A stretch of 33,589 bases of DNA, taken from contig CAZDJZ010000025.1 in the NCBI GenBank assembly GCA_964505785.1, positions 1-33,589 of the forward strand, in the 5' to 3' direction. The stretch comes from CAYRTV01 sp964505785 (GTDB taxonomy: Bacteria > Acidobacteriota > Aminicenantia > Aminicenantales > Aminicenantaceae). Positions within the stretch are counted from its first letter, which is position 1. Each line of letters begins with the position of its first letter. Under the pieces are notes generated by a model. The model worked only from the letters and a program-made list of their open reading frames with translations, ran no database searches and was not told the DNA's origin. Both the position numbers and the translations under genes were made by a program. This document shows positions 1 to 7,416 of the stretch, piece by piece.

Positions 1-57
1 CGCTGATAAAAAAGAAATTGCAAAAACATCGCAATTTTTTTATGAATAATTCAGGCT
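1..57. repeat. MITE-like inverted-repeat element, right end (cut by window)
   Basis: The right end of the short inverted-repeat element seen complete at 3464-3612. It ends in ATGAATAATTCAGGCT, the reverse complement of the left terminus AGCCTGAATTATTCAT. The inner part (GATAAAAAAGAAATTGC) also matches copy 2 and, inverted, copy 3. It has no coding capacity. The left part lies outside the window. Confidence 0.75.
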
Positions 58-114
58 AGAAAACCGGATTGAAAATTTTTGGCTTTTTTTAATTTTTTGT
101 CAAAATATAAGTAA

Positions 115-120
115 TACAAT
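115..120 (+). promoter_or_regulatory. -10 box close to the DUF4416 start
   Basis: TACAAT sits 11 nt before the ATG at 132, and there is no purine-rich Shine-Dalgarno between them. A transcript from this box would start about 5 nt upstream of the ATG, so the mRNA may be nearly leaderless. No convincing -35 is seen. Confidence 0.4.
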
Positions 121-131
121 AGAATAAAGAA

Positions 132-668
132 ATGACGGAAGCCAAACCTTTTTCCCCCTGGAAACTAATAACCGGAATAATGTATGCCTCGACTGAATAT
201 TTGGACAAAGCCAAAATTCAGTTGATTGAAAAATACGGGCCTATCGATCTGGAAAGCCGGTCTTTCATATTTGATCAATCTCCCTATTATGCGGATCAAT
301 TTGAGAATTCGGTCGAACGGGAGATGGTCAGCTTTGAACATCCGGTCAATCCGGCAAGCCTGAGTGATATCAAATTGGAAACCAATCGATGGGAAAAAGA
401 AATGAAAGAGGAAGCAGGAGGCGGAATTCGTGTCATCAATCTTGATCCGGGAATTCTTTCGGCGTCTTCCCTGATTATGGCGACCGCCAAAGATTTTGCC
501 CACCGCGTTCCCCTGCAAAATGGTATTTATGCTCACCTGGAATTGATGTTCGGTAAAAATGACATTCGGACATTGCCCTGGACTTATCCTGATTTCAAGG
601 ATACACGCTACCACTCGTTTCTGCTTGAGGTCCGCAGCATATATCTCGCACAGCTTCGCAGTTTATAA
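132..668 (+). CDS. DUF4416 family protein
   Basis: A 178-residue soluble protein that matches my memory of the DUF4416 family in length and pattern: an N-terminal KLITGIMYAS segment, a central YGPIDLESRSFIFD block and the C-terminal LPWTYPDFKDTRYHSFLLEV block. No signal peptide or membrane segment is visible. The biochemical function of the family is not established; members occur as single small genes in deltaproteobacteria, Acidobacteria-like and candidate phyla. The first ATG is used; no Shine-Dalgarno precedes it, but a TACAAT box does. The gene stands alone, directly after a MITE-like element and before a broken signal-peptide fragment. The family call is fairly sure; no function is proposed. 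Confidence 0.8.
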   Translation: MTEAKPFSPWKLITGIMYASTEYLDKAKIQLIEKYGPIDLESRSFIFDQSPYYADQFENSVEREMVSFEHPVNPASLSDIKLETNRWEKEMKEEAGGGIRVINLDPGILSASSLIMATAKDFAHRVPLQNGIYAHLELMFGKNDIRTLPWTYPDFKDTRYHSFLLEVRSIYLAQLRSL

Positions 669-782
669 AGCAGCGGGTAAGGTGATGTATTGGAAGGTCT
701 GCCGGTTCACTCGGATGAAAAGAAACCTCAGTAACTTTTTGGAATCGATTTAAGTCTTAACTATAAATGAAAGGGGCCAGTG

Positions 783-910
783 ATGAAAAAATACACAGCA
801 GTGAAGGTCTCTTTGCCTTATCGATTTTATTTTCTGCGGCTATGTTGCTTTCAGGCCAAAAGACAGCCTATTCTCCAGCCATCCAATCATGCCCTGAATC
901 CATTTCATAA
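783..910 (+). pseudogene. Remnant of a secreted-protein gene (signal peptide with frameshift)
   Basis: A purine-rich GAAAGGGG precedes ATG 783, which opens MKKYTAVK. After codon 8 the original frame loses its hydrophobic character, but the next frame from 809 reads LFALSILFSAAMLLSGQ, a classic signal-peptide core, and then stops at 910 after about 42 codons in total. Joining the frames needs one missing or two extra bases near 803-809. I read this as the 5' end of a lost exported-protein gene. The undisrupted frame runs to 992 but overlaps the chorismate mutase gene and has no recognisable content. The body of the original gene is not present, so its function is unknown. Confidence 0.4.
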
Positions 911-930
911 ATATGTCCGGGAGAAACCGC

Positions 931-1206
931 TCAATCCTTCACGGTTTGATTTTCCTGCTGAAGTTTGCGGCTTTCTGCAAGGATCAATATAAAGAGTTTC
1001 TTTATAAATTCCGGTCTGAGCCGTTTGTATAATCCGGACATTTTTTCCAACCGGTCAAATATTTCCCCTTCACGGGTTTTATCCTGCACAATTTTTTTTT
1101 GTGTGGTCGTCCTTAACGCCAGTTCCAGCCGCTGATGGAGAAGTTTACAGATATTCTGATCAATTGCATCTATCTCATCCCTGATTTTTTTTAATTCCAT
1201 AGTCAT
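931..1206 (-). CDS. aroQ: Chorismate mutase, AroQ type (monofunctional)
   Basis: A 91-residue all-helical protein. Chorismate mutase converts chorismate to prephenate, the branch point to Phe and Tyr. The AroQ signature residues can be placed: Arg in KKIRDEIDAID, Arg in LLHQRLELA, Lys in TTQKKI, Arg-Glu in KTREGEI, and the C-terminal ESRKLQQ carrying the Ser and Gln of the active site. Length fits the monofunctional ~90-aa class. I choose ATG 1206 (MTMELKKIRDEID) because upstream in-frame sequence is Lys/Phe-rich and unlike the family, and because a TTGACA-N17-TTTCAT promoter would start transcription at this ATG. ATG 1200 is the alternative. There is no Shine-Dalgarno. It is divergent from the S9 peptidase gene and not in an operon with other aromatic genes. 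Confidence 0.85.
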   Translation of the reverse strand: MTMELKKIRDEIDAIDQNICKLLHQRLELALRTTTQKKIVQDKTREGEIFDRLEKMSGLYKRLRPEFIKKLFILILAESRKLQQENQTVKD

Positions 1207-1212
1207 ATTTTT

Positions 1213-1241
1213 ATGAAAACATGAGAATAAAGGAGTGTCAA
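1213..1241 (-). promoter_or_regulatory. Promoter of chorismate mutase (leaderless)
   Basis: On the minus strand TTGACA (1236-1241) is followed after 17 bp by TTTCAT (1213-1218). The predicted +1 falls on the A of the ATG at 1206, so the transcript would be leaderless, in agreement with the missing Shine-Dalgarno. Confidence 0.45.
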
Positions 1242-1267
1242 GTTTTTTAAATTTTGGCTGAAAAAAC

Positions 1268-1296
1268 TTGCATTTCTTTATTTTTAGAAAAAGAAT
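1268..1296 (+). promoter_or_regulatory. Candidate promoter of the S9 peptidase gene
   Basis: TTGCAT (1268-1273) and AAGAAT (1291-1296) are 17 bp apart, a weak match. The leader would be about 35 nt and ends in a very strong Shine-Dalgarno, AAGGAGGT at 1326-1333, three bases before the start codon at 1337. Confidence 0.3.
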
Positions 1297-1336
1297 AGGA
1301 TGATTGGCGGAATAGAGCAATTTTTAAGGAGGTTCT

Positions 1337-3391
1337 ATGTTTGATAAAAAGTTCACCGTCTTCATAATGATACTCATTGCTGCGGTTTTGACGATATTTC
1401 CTCTGATGTATGCGAAAACGGAAGGGAAGCGGTTATGGTCGGAGAAAGATGTTTTCCGTATGAAAAGTATCCGGGAGCTGCAAGTCTCTCCGGACGGACG
1501 GATGCTGTATTTTATGATGTCTGAGAGTAATTTAGAGGACAACCGCGGGTATTCCAGTCTTTGGGTGATGCCGGCGGGAGGAGGACAAGCGAAAGCGCTG
1601 ACTGATAAAAAGGGATCACTTTCCAGTCCCAGATTGTCTCCGGACGGGACAAAAATGGCTTATTTTTCTTCGAAGGACGGTTCCTTAGGGCTGTGGATCA
1701 TGGACGCAGATGGGTCCAATAAACGCATGATCACAGAGCTTGAAAAATCAAATGCCTATCTGGGAATGACAGGAAATGACCTCTGCTGGTCTCCGGACGG
1801 AAAGACTTTGGCATATACAGCTGCGGGGCCCAGGCACTATAAGAATGATCCTTCTCCGGGCACATTTCCCACAGGAAACGAAGTGATGGTGGTGGACCGG
1901 GTGCTGTTTAAATCATTTTATTATTATTCGGATATGCGCCGGACGCATGTTTTTTTGGCTTCAGCTGCAGAAGGAAAGCCCCGTCAGATTTCATCCGGCG
2001 ATTATGACTACCATTCCATTTCTTATTCCCCGGACGGCCGCTGGATTGCCTGTGTGTCCAATCAGACCGGCCGGGCCGACTATAATGCCAACAATGACAT
2101 TTGCCTGCTCTCCACAAGCGGAGACAAGATGAAGCGGATAACCCGCACCATCGGCCCGGAATACACGCCCTCTTGGTCTCCGGATGGGGAGAGCATCCTT
2201 TATCTCGGCCGGGACCGTGACCACCGCAGCAAGGAAAGTGATGCCGAACTGTATAAAGTCTGTGTCATTCCCAAGGAAGGCGGGGACATGGTTAACTTAA
2301 CTGAGCCTTTGGACCGGTGGTCCAGTTCACCGGTTTGGACCGAAAATGGAGAAAAAGTCTTTTTTACCGCTCAGAATCATGGACGGGTAGGCCTCTATGC
2401 CGCGCCCCGTGAAGGGTATGTTGTCAACCTGATTTTTGAGGAAAACGGCCAGGTCGGTGATTTTTGCCTGGGGCAAAATGGGGAAATTTACTTTGTCTAT
2501 ACGGATTTCATCCACTCTCCTGAAATATTTCGTATTAAGGAGGGAGAAAAAACGACAGAGAAACAGCAGTTGACACATTTTCATCAGGAATTCACGGAGG
2601 AAGTCAAGATAGCGGATAGTGAATTCTTTTCTTATCCCAGTTTTGATGGTGTGGTTATTGAAGGCTGGCTGATGAAACCGGCTGATTTTAAGGATGGAAA
2701 ACGTTATCCAATGATCCATGCTGTGCATGGCGGCCCCCACGGCCAATTCGGTTACAGCCTTTCCCGGACCCGGATGTTTCAATATTTCGCGGCAAACGGC
2801 TATGCGGTGATGTTCATCAATTACCGGGGCAGCACAGGGCGCGGACAGAAGTTTTCCGACCTTATCGTCGGTGATTTATGCGGAGGTGAATATAAAGACC
2901 TGATGCTGGGTCTGGATTATGTCCTGAATAAATATCCCTTTATTGACCCGGAGCGATTGGGTGTGACCGGCGGCAGCTACGGCGGTTACCTGAGCAATTG
3001 GATTATCACTCAGACAAAACGTTTCAAAGCGGCGGTCCCCGTGGCGTCCATCAGCCATGTTCTGACGGATTGGGGCACGGATGCGAATTCCCTGTGGTTT
3101 GAAAGCGACGGCGGATTTATGCCGATCGACGATTTTGACAAGGCCCTCGGTATGTCTCCTATAAAATATGTAAAAAACTGCACAACACCGACAATGTTTG
3201 TTCACGGCGCATGGGATTTCTGCTGCAATCTGAATCAGGCTGAATTAATGTTTACGGCACTAAAAAAACTGGGTGTGGATACGGTGCTGGCTATTTATCC
3301 TAATGAAGGCCACGGCATCCATCGGTATCCGCATCATGTTGTGGATTATTACCAGCGGACAGTCTCCTGGTTTGATAAGTATCTAAAGTAA
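1337..3391 (+). CDS. Exported S9 family (prolyl oligopeptidase-like) peptidase
   Basis: 684 residues. An N-terminal Sec signal or anchor (hydrophobic FTVFIMILIAAVLTIFPLMY, about residues 6-25) is followed by a WD40-like beta-propeller with repeated SPDG motifs (about residues 35-400) and a C-terminal alpha/beta hydrolase domain. The nucleophile is Ser547 in TGGSYGGYLSN, the acid Asp627 in HGAWDFCCN and the base His659 in NEGHGIHRYP, so the catalytic triad is complete. The architecture is that of S9C acylaminoacyl-peptidase/dipeptidyl-peptidase-like enzymes that cut small peptides in the periplasm. Start at ATG 1337 is fixed by AAGGAGGT. The gene appears monocistronic. Substrate specificity cannot be read from the sequence. 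Confidence 0.93.
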   Translation: MFDKKFTVFIMILIAAVLTIFPLMYAKTEGKRLWSEKDVFRMKSIRELQVSPDGRMLYFMMSESNLEDNRGYSSLWVMPAGGGQAKALTDKKGSLSSPRLSPDGTKMAYFSSKDGSLGLWIMDADGSNKRMITELEKSNAYLGMTGNDLCWSPDGKTLAYTAAGPRHYKNDPSPGTFPTGNEVMVVDRVLFKSFYYYSDMRRTHVFLASAAEGKPRQISSGDYDYHSISYSPDGRWIACVSNQTGRADYNANNDICLLSTSGDKMKRITRTIGPEYTPSWSPDGESILYLGRDRDHRSKESDAELYKVCVIPKEGGDMVNLTEPLDRWSSSPVWTENGEKVFFTAQNHGRVGLYAAPREGYVVNLIFEENGQVGDFCLGQNGEIYFVYTDFIHSPEIFRIKEGEKTTEKQQLTHFHQEFTEEVKIADSEFFSYPSFDGVVIEGWLMKPADFKDGKRYPMIHAVHGGPHGQFGYSLSRTRMFQYFAANGYAVMFINYRGSTGRGQKFSDLIVGDLCGGEYKDLMLGLDYVLNKYPFIDPERLGVTGGSYGGYLSNWIITQTKRFKAAVPVASISHVLTDWGTDANSLWFESDGGFMPIDDFDKALGMSPIKYVKNCTTPTMFVHGAWDFCCNLNQAELMFTALKKLGVDTVLAIYPNEGHGIHRYPHHVVDYYQRTVSWFDKYLK

Positions 3392-3420
3392 CCTGGAGGA
3401 ATCTATTGTGCCTTGCATAT

Positions 3421-3450
3421 CTCAAATCTCAAATCTCAAATCTCAAATCT
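3421..3450. repeat. 7-bp tandem repeat (CTCAAAT)n
   Basis: Four consecutive copies of CTCAAAT plus two bases, immediately upstream of the MITE-like element. A simple sequence repeat, outside any gene. Confidence 0.85.
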
Positions 3451-3463
3451 TTAAACCATATCC

Positions 3464-3612
3464 AGCCTGAATTATTCATAAAAAAATTGCGATTATAATA
3501 TAAATATGAAAATGAAAAACTTTCAATTTGAACTTTCAATAAAAATCATGTTAATCGTTGATAAAAAAGAAATTACAAAATTTTCGCAATATTTTTATGA
3601 ATAATTCAGGCT
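3464..3612. mobile_element. MITE-like element, complete copy (149 bp)
   Basis: AGCCTGAATTATTCAT followed by seven-A tract and TTGCGA at the left, and the inverted copy at the right (29-bp terminal repeats with about one mismatch). The AT-rich interior has no open frame of note. The same unit appears inverted at 25725-25920 and as an end fragment at 1-57, so it is a dispersed non-autonomous element. No matching transposase lies in the window. Confidence 0.75.
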
Positions 3613-3737
3613 AGGAAAAGTGAAATGAACGCGGGCAAGGCGAACTGAAAGAATAGATCTAGATAGACCTAAAAGGAACGCTTGGAACGCTTTAAACCGG
3701 CGAACGCTCGAAACGTAAGCGCGGTAAACAATGCCGT

Positions 3738-3776
3738 CTAAGATTCCCGTCGCTTCGCTCCGGGAATGACATAAGA
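3738..3776 (-). repeat. Short interspersed repeat copy
   Basis: Read on the minus strand it is a copy of the TGTCATTCCCGGAGCGAAGC / GGGAATCTTAGAC repeat that recurs in most spacers of this window. Confidence 0.6.
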
Positions 3777-3826
3777 ATTGCTGCCTCAGGCCTCAATATG
3801 ACATATGAATTTATTTATCATTGGGA

Positions 3827-4963
3827 TTATTCCATCTCGCGGAAGTTGGCGATCATTTCCGGAAGAATGTTGAGGACCGTTTCGACATCCTCTTGCGTAT
3901 TGAACCGTCCCAGCGACATGCGGATAGAAGATTGGGCCTCTTCATGAGTCAATCCGATAGCTTCCAGTACGTGAGAGACTTCTTCGGAATCCTCACTGCA
4001 GGCGGAACCGGTTGATACATAAATTTCTTCCGTCGCTAATCCCAGCAGCAGGGCTTCCGCCTCAAGGCCGGGAAAAGAGTAGTTCACCGTGGTTTTTATA
4101 CGCCGGCTGTCATGTCCGTTGAACTTGGCTTCAGGGATTCGTTCAGCAATTCCTTGCTTGAGTTCATTCCCCAATTTTTCCAGTCGCTTCTGATCATGGG
4201 GGAGACGGGACATAACCAGGCTTGCTGCTTCTCCAAAACCGATAATGCCCGCTGTATTCTCAGTGCCGGCGCGGATGCGGCCTTCTTGATGGCCGCCGTA
4301 TATGAGAGGCAGAATCGGTGTTCCCCGTTTAACGTAAAGAGCGCCTACACCTTTGGGCCCGTAGATTTTATGCGCGGAAACCGACAGCAAGTCCACATCC
4401 AATTTTTTGATATCAAGCGGGATTTTGCCGAAAGTCTGCACCGCATCCGTATGGATCAGGATATTGTTTTTTTTAGCGATATTCACAATTTCATCCAGGG
4501 GCTGAACGGTTCCGATTTCATTATTGGCGTGCATGACAGAGATGAGTGCAGTTTCGGGGGTGACGGCATCGCGTAAATAGTCCAAGTCGATCAATCCGGA
4601 TTTATCCACCGGCACAATAGTTACCTGACAGCCCTTGCGTTTCAGGTAATGGGCGGTTTCAATCACCGCAGGGTGCTCGACAGCAGAGGTGATGAAGTGA
4701 TTTTTATCCGGCATGGCATCCATAACTCCCCGGATGGCGAAATTGTCCGATTCAGTCCCGGATCCGGTGAAAACGATTTCACTCCGCTTGGCTCCTATGG
4801 CCTGAGCCACCTTCTCACGGGCATCCTGAATCATTTCCTTGACGTCCCGTCCTATGGGATAGAGAGAAGAAGGATTTCCAAATTGGTTCTCAATGAAGCC
4901 GGTCATCTTCTTGCAGACGTCCGGATCTATGGGAGTTGTGGCATTATTGTCAAAATATATCAT
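3827..4963 (-). CDS. Cysteine desulfurase (NifS/IscS family)
   Basis: 378 residues, the normal length. A PLP enzyme that removes sulfur from L-cysteine to make alanine and an enzyme-bound persulfide, for Fe-S cluster and thio-cofactor synthesis in the cytoplasm. Visible features: N-terminal YFDNNATTPIDP, His97 in AVEHPAV, the PLP lysine Lys199 in SVSAHKIYGPKG, the RAGTENT motif (about 231-237) and the active-site cysteine Cys322 in STGSACSED. The loop around Cys322 is short and of the IscS/NifS group I type rather than SufS. No iscU, nifU or thiI neighbour is present, so the partner scaffold must be elsewhere. No Shine-Dalgarno is seen; a perfect TATAAT lies 8 nt before the ATG. ATG 4963 gives the family's usual N-terminus. 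Confidence 0.95.
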   Translation of the reverse strand: MIYFDNNATTPIDPDVCKKMTGFIENQFGNPSSLYPIGRDVKEMIQDAREKVAQAIGAKRSEIVFTGSGTESDNFAIRGVMDAMPDKNHFITSAVEHPAVIETAHYLKRKGCQVTIVPVDKSGLIDLDYLRDAVTPETALISVMHANNEIGTVQPLDEIVNIAKKNNILIHTDAVQTFGKIPLDIKKLDVDLLSVSAHKIYGPKGVGALYVKRGTPILPLIYGGHQEGRIRAGTENTAGIIGFGEAASLVMSRLPHDQKRLEKLGNELKQGIAERIPEAKFNGHDSRRIKTTVNYSFPGLEAEALLLGLATEEIYVSTGSACSEDSEEVSHVLEAIGLTHEEAQSSIRMSLGRFNTQEDVETVLNILPEMIANFREME

Positions 4964-4971
4964 AACAAAAT

Positions 4972-4977
4972 ATTATA
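4972..4977 (-). promoter_or_regulatory. -10 box just upstream of cysteine desulfurase
   Basis: TATAAT on the minus strand, 8 nt before the ATG at 4963; the predicted leader is about 2 nt. No -35 match at 16-18 bp because the short interspersed repeat abuts the site. Confidence 0.45.
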
Positions 4978-4985
4978 ACATAACA

Positions 4986-5150
4986 ATGTCATCCCCAGGC
5001 CGCGTTAGCGTAGAAATGTCATCCCCAGGCCGCGTTAGCGGCCGTGGGGACCTTAGACTGCATCGCCAAAAGAAGCCGGTTCCATCCACACAGGAGATGC
5101 AGTGCAAGATGCTTACGGGCGGCTTCGCCGCCCTCAGGATGACACGCAGA
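4986..5150. repeat. Interspersed repeat cluster with hairpin
   Basis: Two tandem copies of ATGTCATCCCCAGGCCGCGT, the second completed by GCGGCCGTGGGG (hairpin 5023-5049, GTTA loop) and CTTAGACTGCATCGCC, then an inverted half ending in CCTCAGGATGACACG near 5145. Lies between serA and the cysteine desulfurase gene and may also act as a rho-independent-like fold or mRNA end. Confidence 0.75.
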
Positions 5151-5235
5151 GATAACTTTTCACTTTTCACTTTTTACTTTTAACTCCCGCGAATAAGCCT
5201 GCGCTCTTTTGGGATAATCGCTGCAGGTTAAATAT

Positions 5236-6144
5236 TCAGGATAAAAATTCCTGCTGGAGAGTATTCAAGACTTCAAATCCGGCGCGTCTTTGCCCTTCCT
5301 TAGCGGCAGCGCCGACATGCGGTGTCGCCAGGACATCAGGCCGGTCAATAAGAGGGAAATTATCTGTGGGTTCTTTTTCAAACACATCAATTCCCACGCC
5401 GCTTACTTTGCCTTCTTCCAAAGCGGTGAGCAGGGCTTTTTCATCCAGTACACCGCCGCGGGCGGCATTGATGATCACAACCCCGTCTTTCATTTTTGCG
5501 AATTCGTCGTTGCTGACCATGTGCTTGGTCTTGTCTGTAAGGGGCAGGTGGAGAGAGATCACATCGGATTCCGCCAAAAGTTCATCCAGATCAACCTGAC
5601 GGATGTTGAGTTTGGTTTTGACTTCAATGATGTCATAAACCAGGACTTTCATCCCGAAGGCGATGGCACGTTCTGCGACAGCCAGACCGATACGGCCGCT
5701 TCCGATAATCCCCAGGTTTTTATCATAGAGTTCGGTTCCCTTGAGCTTCTTTTTTTCCCATTTGTGTTCTTTCATCGAAAGATTGGCGGCTCCGTGGTTA
5801 CGGACAACGCCCAGCATAAGACCGAAGGTATGTTCGGCGACGGAAATGGTTGTGGCAGAGGGAGTATTGGCGACTCTAATGCCCCTGGCTTCGGCTTCCG
5901 GAACGTCGATATTATCCAAGCCGATACCGGCCCGGACAATCAATTCCAGGCTGTCTGCGGCCTCAATCACATTTTTGGTGATCTTAGTGGCGCTTCTCAC
6001 TACTGCAGCATTAAAACCCGGAATGGTTTCCACTACTTCCGCTTCATCCATGCCGGTTTTGACCGTAACCTCCAGGCCGTCCTGATTTGCCAAAGCATCC
6101 ATGGCATCGGGATGCAATGTGTCACAGACTAATATTTTTTTCAT
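5236..6144 (-). CDS. serA: D-3-phosphoglycerate dehydrogenase (short form)
   Basis: 302 residues. Oxidises 3-phosphoglycerate to 3-phosphohydroxypyruvate with NAD, the first step of serine synthesis. The NAD-binding motif is GIIGSGRIG (about 146-153) with acidic Asp171; the catalytic residues are Arg229 in NAARGG, Glu258 in VFEKEP and His276 in TPHVGAA. The protein ends right after the substrate domain and lacks the C-terminal ACT and ASB regulatory domains of long SerA forms, so feedback inhibition by serine through an ACT domain is not expected. Start ATG 6144 has AAAGGAGA seven bases upstream and overlaps the TGA of the preceding aminotransferase gene by four bases (ATGA), implying translational coupling. 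A related 2-hydroxyacid dehydrogenase activity is the alternative, made less likely by the neighbour. Confidence 0.9.
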   Translation of the reverse strand: MKKILVCDTLHPDAMDALANQDGLEVTVKTGMDEAEVVETIPGFNAAVVRSATKITKNVIEAADSLELIVRAGIGLDNIDVPEAEARGIRVANTPSATTISVAEHTFGLMLGVVRNHGAANLSMKEHKWEKKKLKGTELYDKNLGIIGSGRIGLAVAERAIAFGMKVLVYDIIEVKTKLNIRQVDLDELLAESDVISLHLPLTDKTKHMVSNDEFAKMKDGVVIINAARGGVLDEKALLTALEEGKVSGVGIDVFEKEPTDNFPLIDRPDVLATPHVGAAAKEGQRRAGFEVLNTLQQEFLS

Positions 6145-7286
6145 GACCAGTTCTCCTTTAAAATTGATTCGGCGGCCCCAATAGACGATCCCTTATCCAC
6201 CGGGTAACCCAGTTCATCCAGGGTCATCTCCAGGGCCGATAGAGCCGTAATGATATCAAATCCGCCGGTGTAACCCAAATGCCCGATACGGAAAAATGCC
6301 CCCTTGTAGGGAGCCTGGGCTCCGGCGATGTATGCGCTGTAGGTATTATGCATGATTTTGACCAGGCGGAGGCCGTCGATTTCTTCAGGAACCTTAACGG
6401 CGGTGAGAACATTGCCTGGATTGCTGGATAGAAGGTCCAGATTCAATGCCTTGACTCCGGACCGGACCGCATCTCCCATGATTAGATGATGAGCGATCAG
6501 GTTATCCAGTCCAATCTCCCGAATTCGGTCGAGAGCGGCTTTTTGCTGACGGACCAGAGAAATCGCCGGGGTCCAGGCTGAGGTTTGCCGTTTAAGCGCC
6601 TCCCGGGCGGCGACCGCATCGAAATAAAAGCGGGGGAGGCCGGCTTGCTCAACAGTCCTCCAGGCTTTCTCCGAAAAAGCAATATATGCTAAACCGGGCG
6701 GCGTCATAAACGACTTCTGGGCGCCTGAAATCAGGACATCGATGCCCCATTTATCCATGGGGCAGCTGGCGGCTCCAATTCCGGATATGCCGTCCACAAC
6801 CAGAAGCGTCGCCCGGTCCCGGCAGATCCGGCCGAAATTTTGAATATCGAACATAGTGCCGGTGGCGGTTTCATGCAGGGTGGCAAAAACCGCCTTGGTT
6901 TCAGGATGAGCTTGGAGATCAGCTTCCAATTTGTCCGCAGGCAGAGTCTCGCCCCATTCCAGCTGGATTTCTATCGCTTCAATCCCATAAGCGCGGCAAA
7001 TCACACTCCAGCGGCTGCCGAATTTGCCGCCGTTTATGGTGATAACTTTATCTCCGGGGCTGAGTATGTTGATAACTGCGGCTTCCATGGCACCGGTTCC
7101 GGAGGAAGTCAAAATATACACATCCTGTTTAGTCTGGAAAACATATTTCAGTCCTTCGGTCACATCCATGAAAATTTGGGAAAATTCCGGCGTGCGGTGA
7201 TGGAGGAGAGGATAGCTTCCGGCCGCCTGCACATCGTCCGGCAGGGGCGTAGGGCCGGGTGATAAAAGGTAGTGTTTTTTTATCAT
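6141..7286 (-). CDS. Class V aminotransferase, serine-pyruvate / alanine-glyoxylate type
   Basis: 381 residues, fold type I PLP enzyme. Features: N-terminal LLSPGPTPLP, SSGTGAMEAA (PLP phosphate cup), VDGISGIGA with the PLP-ring Asp165, and Lys191 in ISGAQKSFMTPPG as the Schiff-base lysine. This family includes alanine:glyoxylate and serine:pyruvate transaminases and, in organisms without classical SerC, enzymes that serve as phosphoserine aminotransferase. Its four-base overlap with serA argues for the latter: conversion of phosphohydroxypyruvate to phosphoserine. That role is inference from context. A CAGGAATC motif precedes ATG 7286, and TATAAT (7315-7320, minus strand) is a likely -10 for the two-gene operon. 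Confidence 0.88.
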   Translation of the reverse strand: MIKKHYLLSPGPTPLPDDVQAAGSYPLLHHRTPEFSQIFMDVTEGLKYVFQTKQDVYILTSSGTGAMEAAVINILSPGDKVITINGGKFGSRWSVICRAYGIEAIEIQLEWGETLPADKLEADLQAHPETKAVFATLHETATGTMFDIQNFGRICRDRATLLVVDGISGIGAASCPMDKWGIDVLISGAQKSFMTPPGLAYIAFSEKAWRTVEQAGLPRFYFDAVAAREALKRQTSAWTPAISLVRQQKAALDRIREIGLDNLIAHHLIMGDAVRSGVKALNLDLLSSNPGNVLTAVKVPEEIDGLRLVKIMHNTYSAYIAGAQAPYKGAFFRIGHLGYTGGFDIITALSALEMTLDELGYPVDKGSSIGAAESILKENWS

Positions 7287-7314
7287 AGTTGATTCCTGTC
7301 TCTTCAGGTTTCCT

Positions 7315-7320
7315 ATTATA
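7315..7320 (-). promoter_or_regulatory. -10 box of the aminotransferase-serA operon
   Basis: Perfect TATAAT on the minus strand about 28 nt before the ATG at 7286; predicted leader about 22 nt, containing the AGGA ribosome-binding motif. No good -35 is seen at 17 bp. Confidence 0.4.
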
Positions 7321-7416
7321 TTAATTTTCTCCGGGTAAATAAAATTTTATTTACATGGAATATAGTTCATAGGATTATTCCTGTCATATCTGAGAAGCAG
7401 ACCCGCGTCAGGTCTA

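Larger units (their letters stand above)
3392..3826. other. Repeat-filled spacer
   Basis: 435 bp without a gene I can support. It holds a 7-bp tandem repeat (3421-3450), a complete MITE-like element (3464-3612), a GAACGC-type short repeat tract (about 3670-3735) and a short interspersed repeat (3738-3776). The GGAGGA at 3394 precedes only a 20-codon frame that runs into the element, perhaps a gene remnant. Confidence 0.6.

Noticed and set aside
3421..3450. Tandem CTCAAAT units as a possible CRISPR-like array
   Set aside because: Seven-base units with no spacers; a simple sequence repeat.
5290..6132. 280-codon plus-strand open frame opposite serA
   Set aside because: Antisense shadow of a clearly conserved gene.
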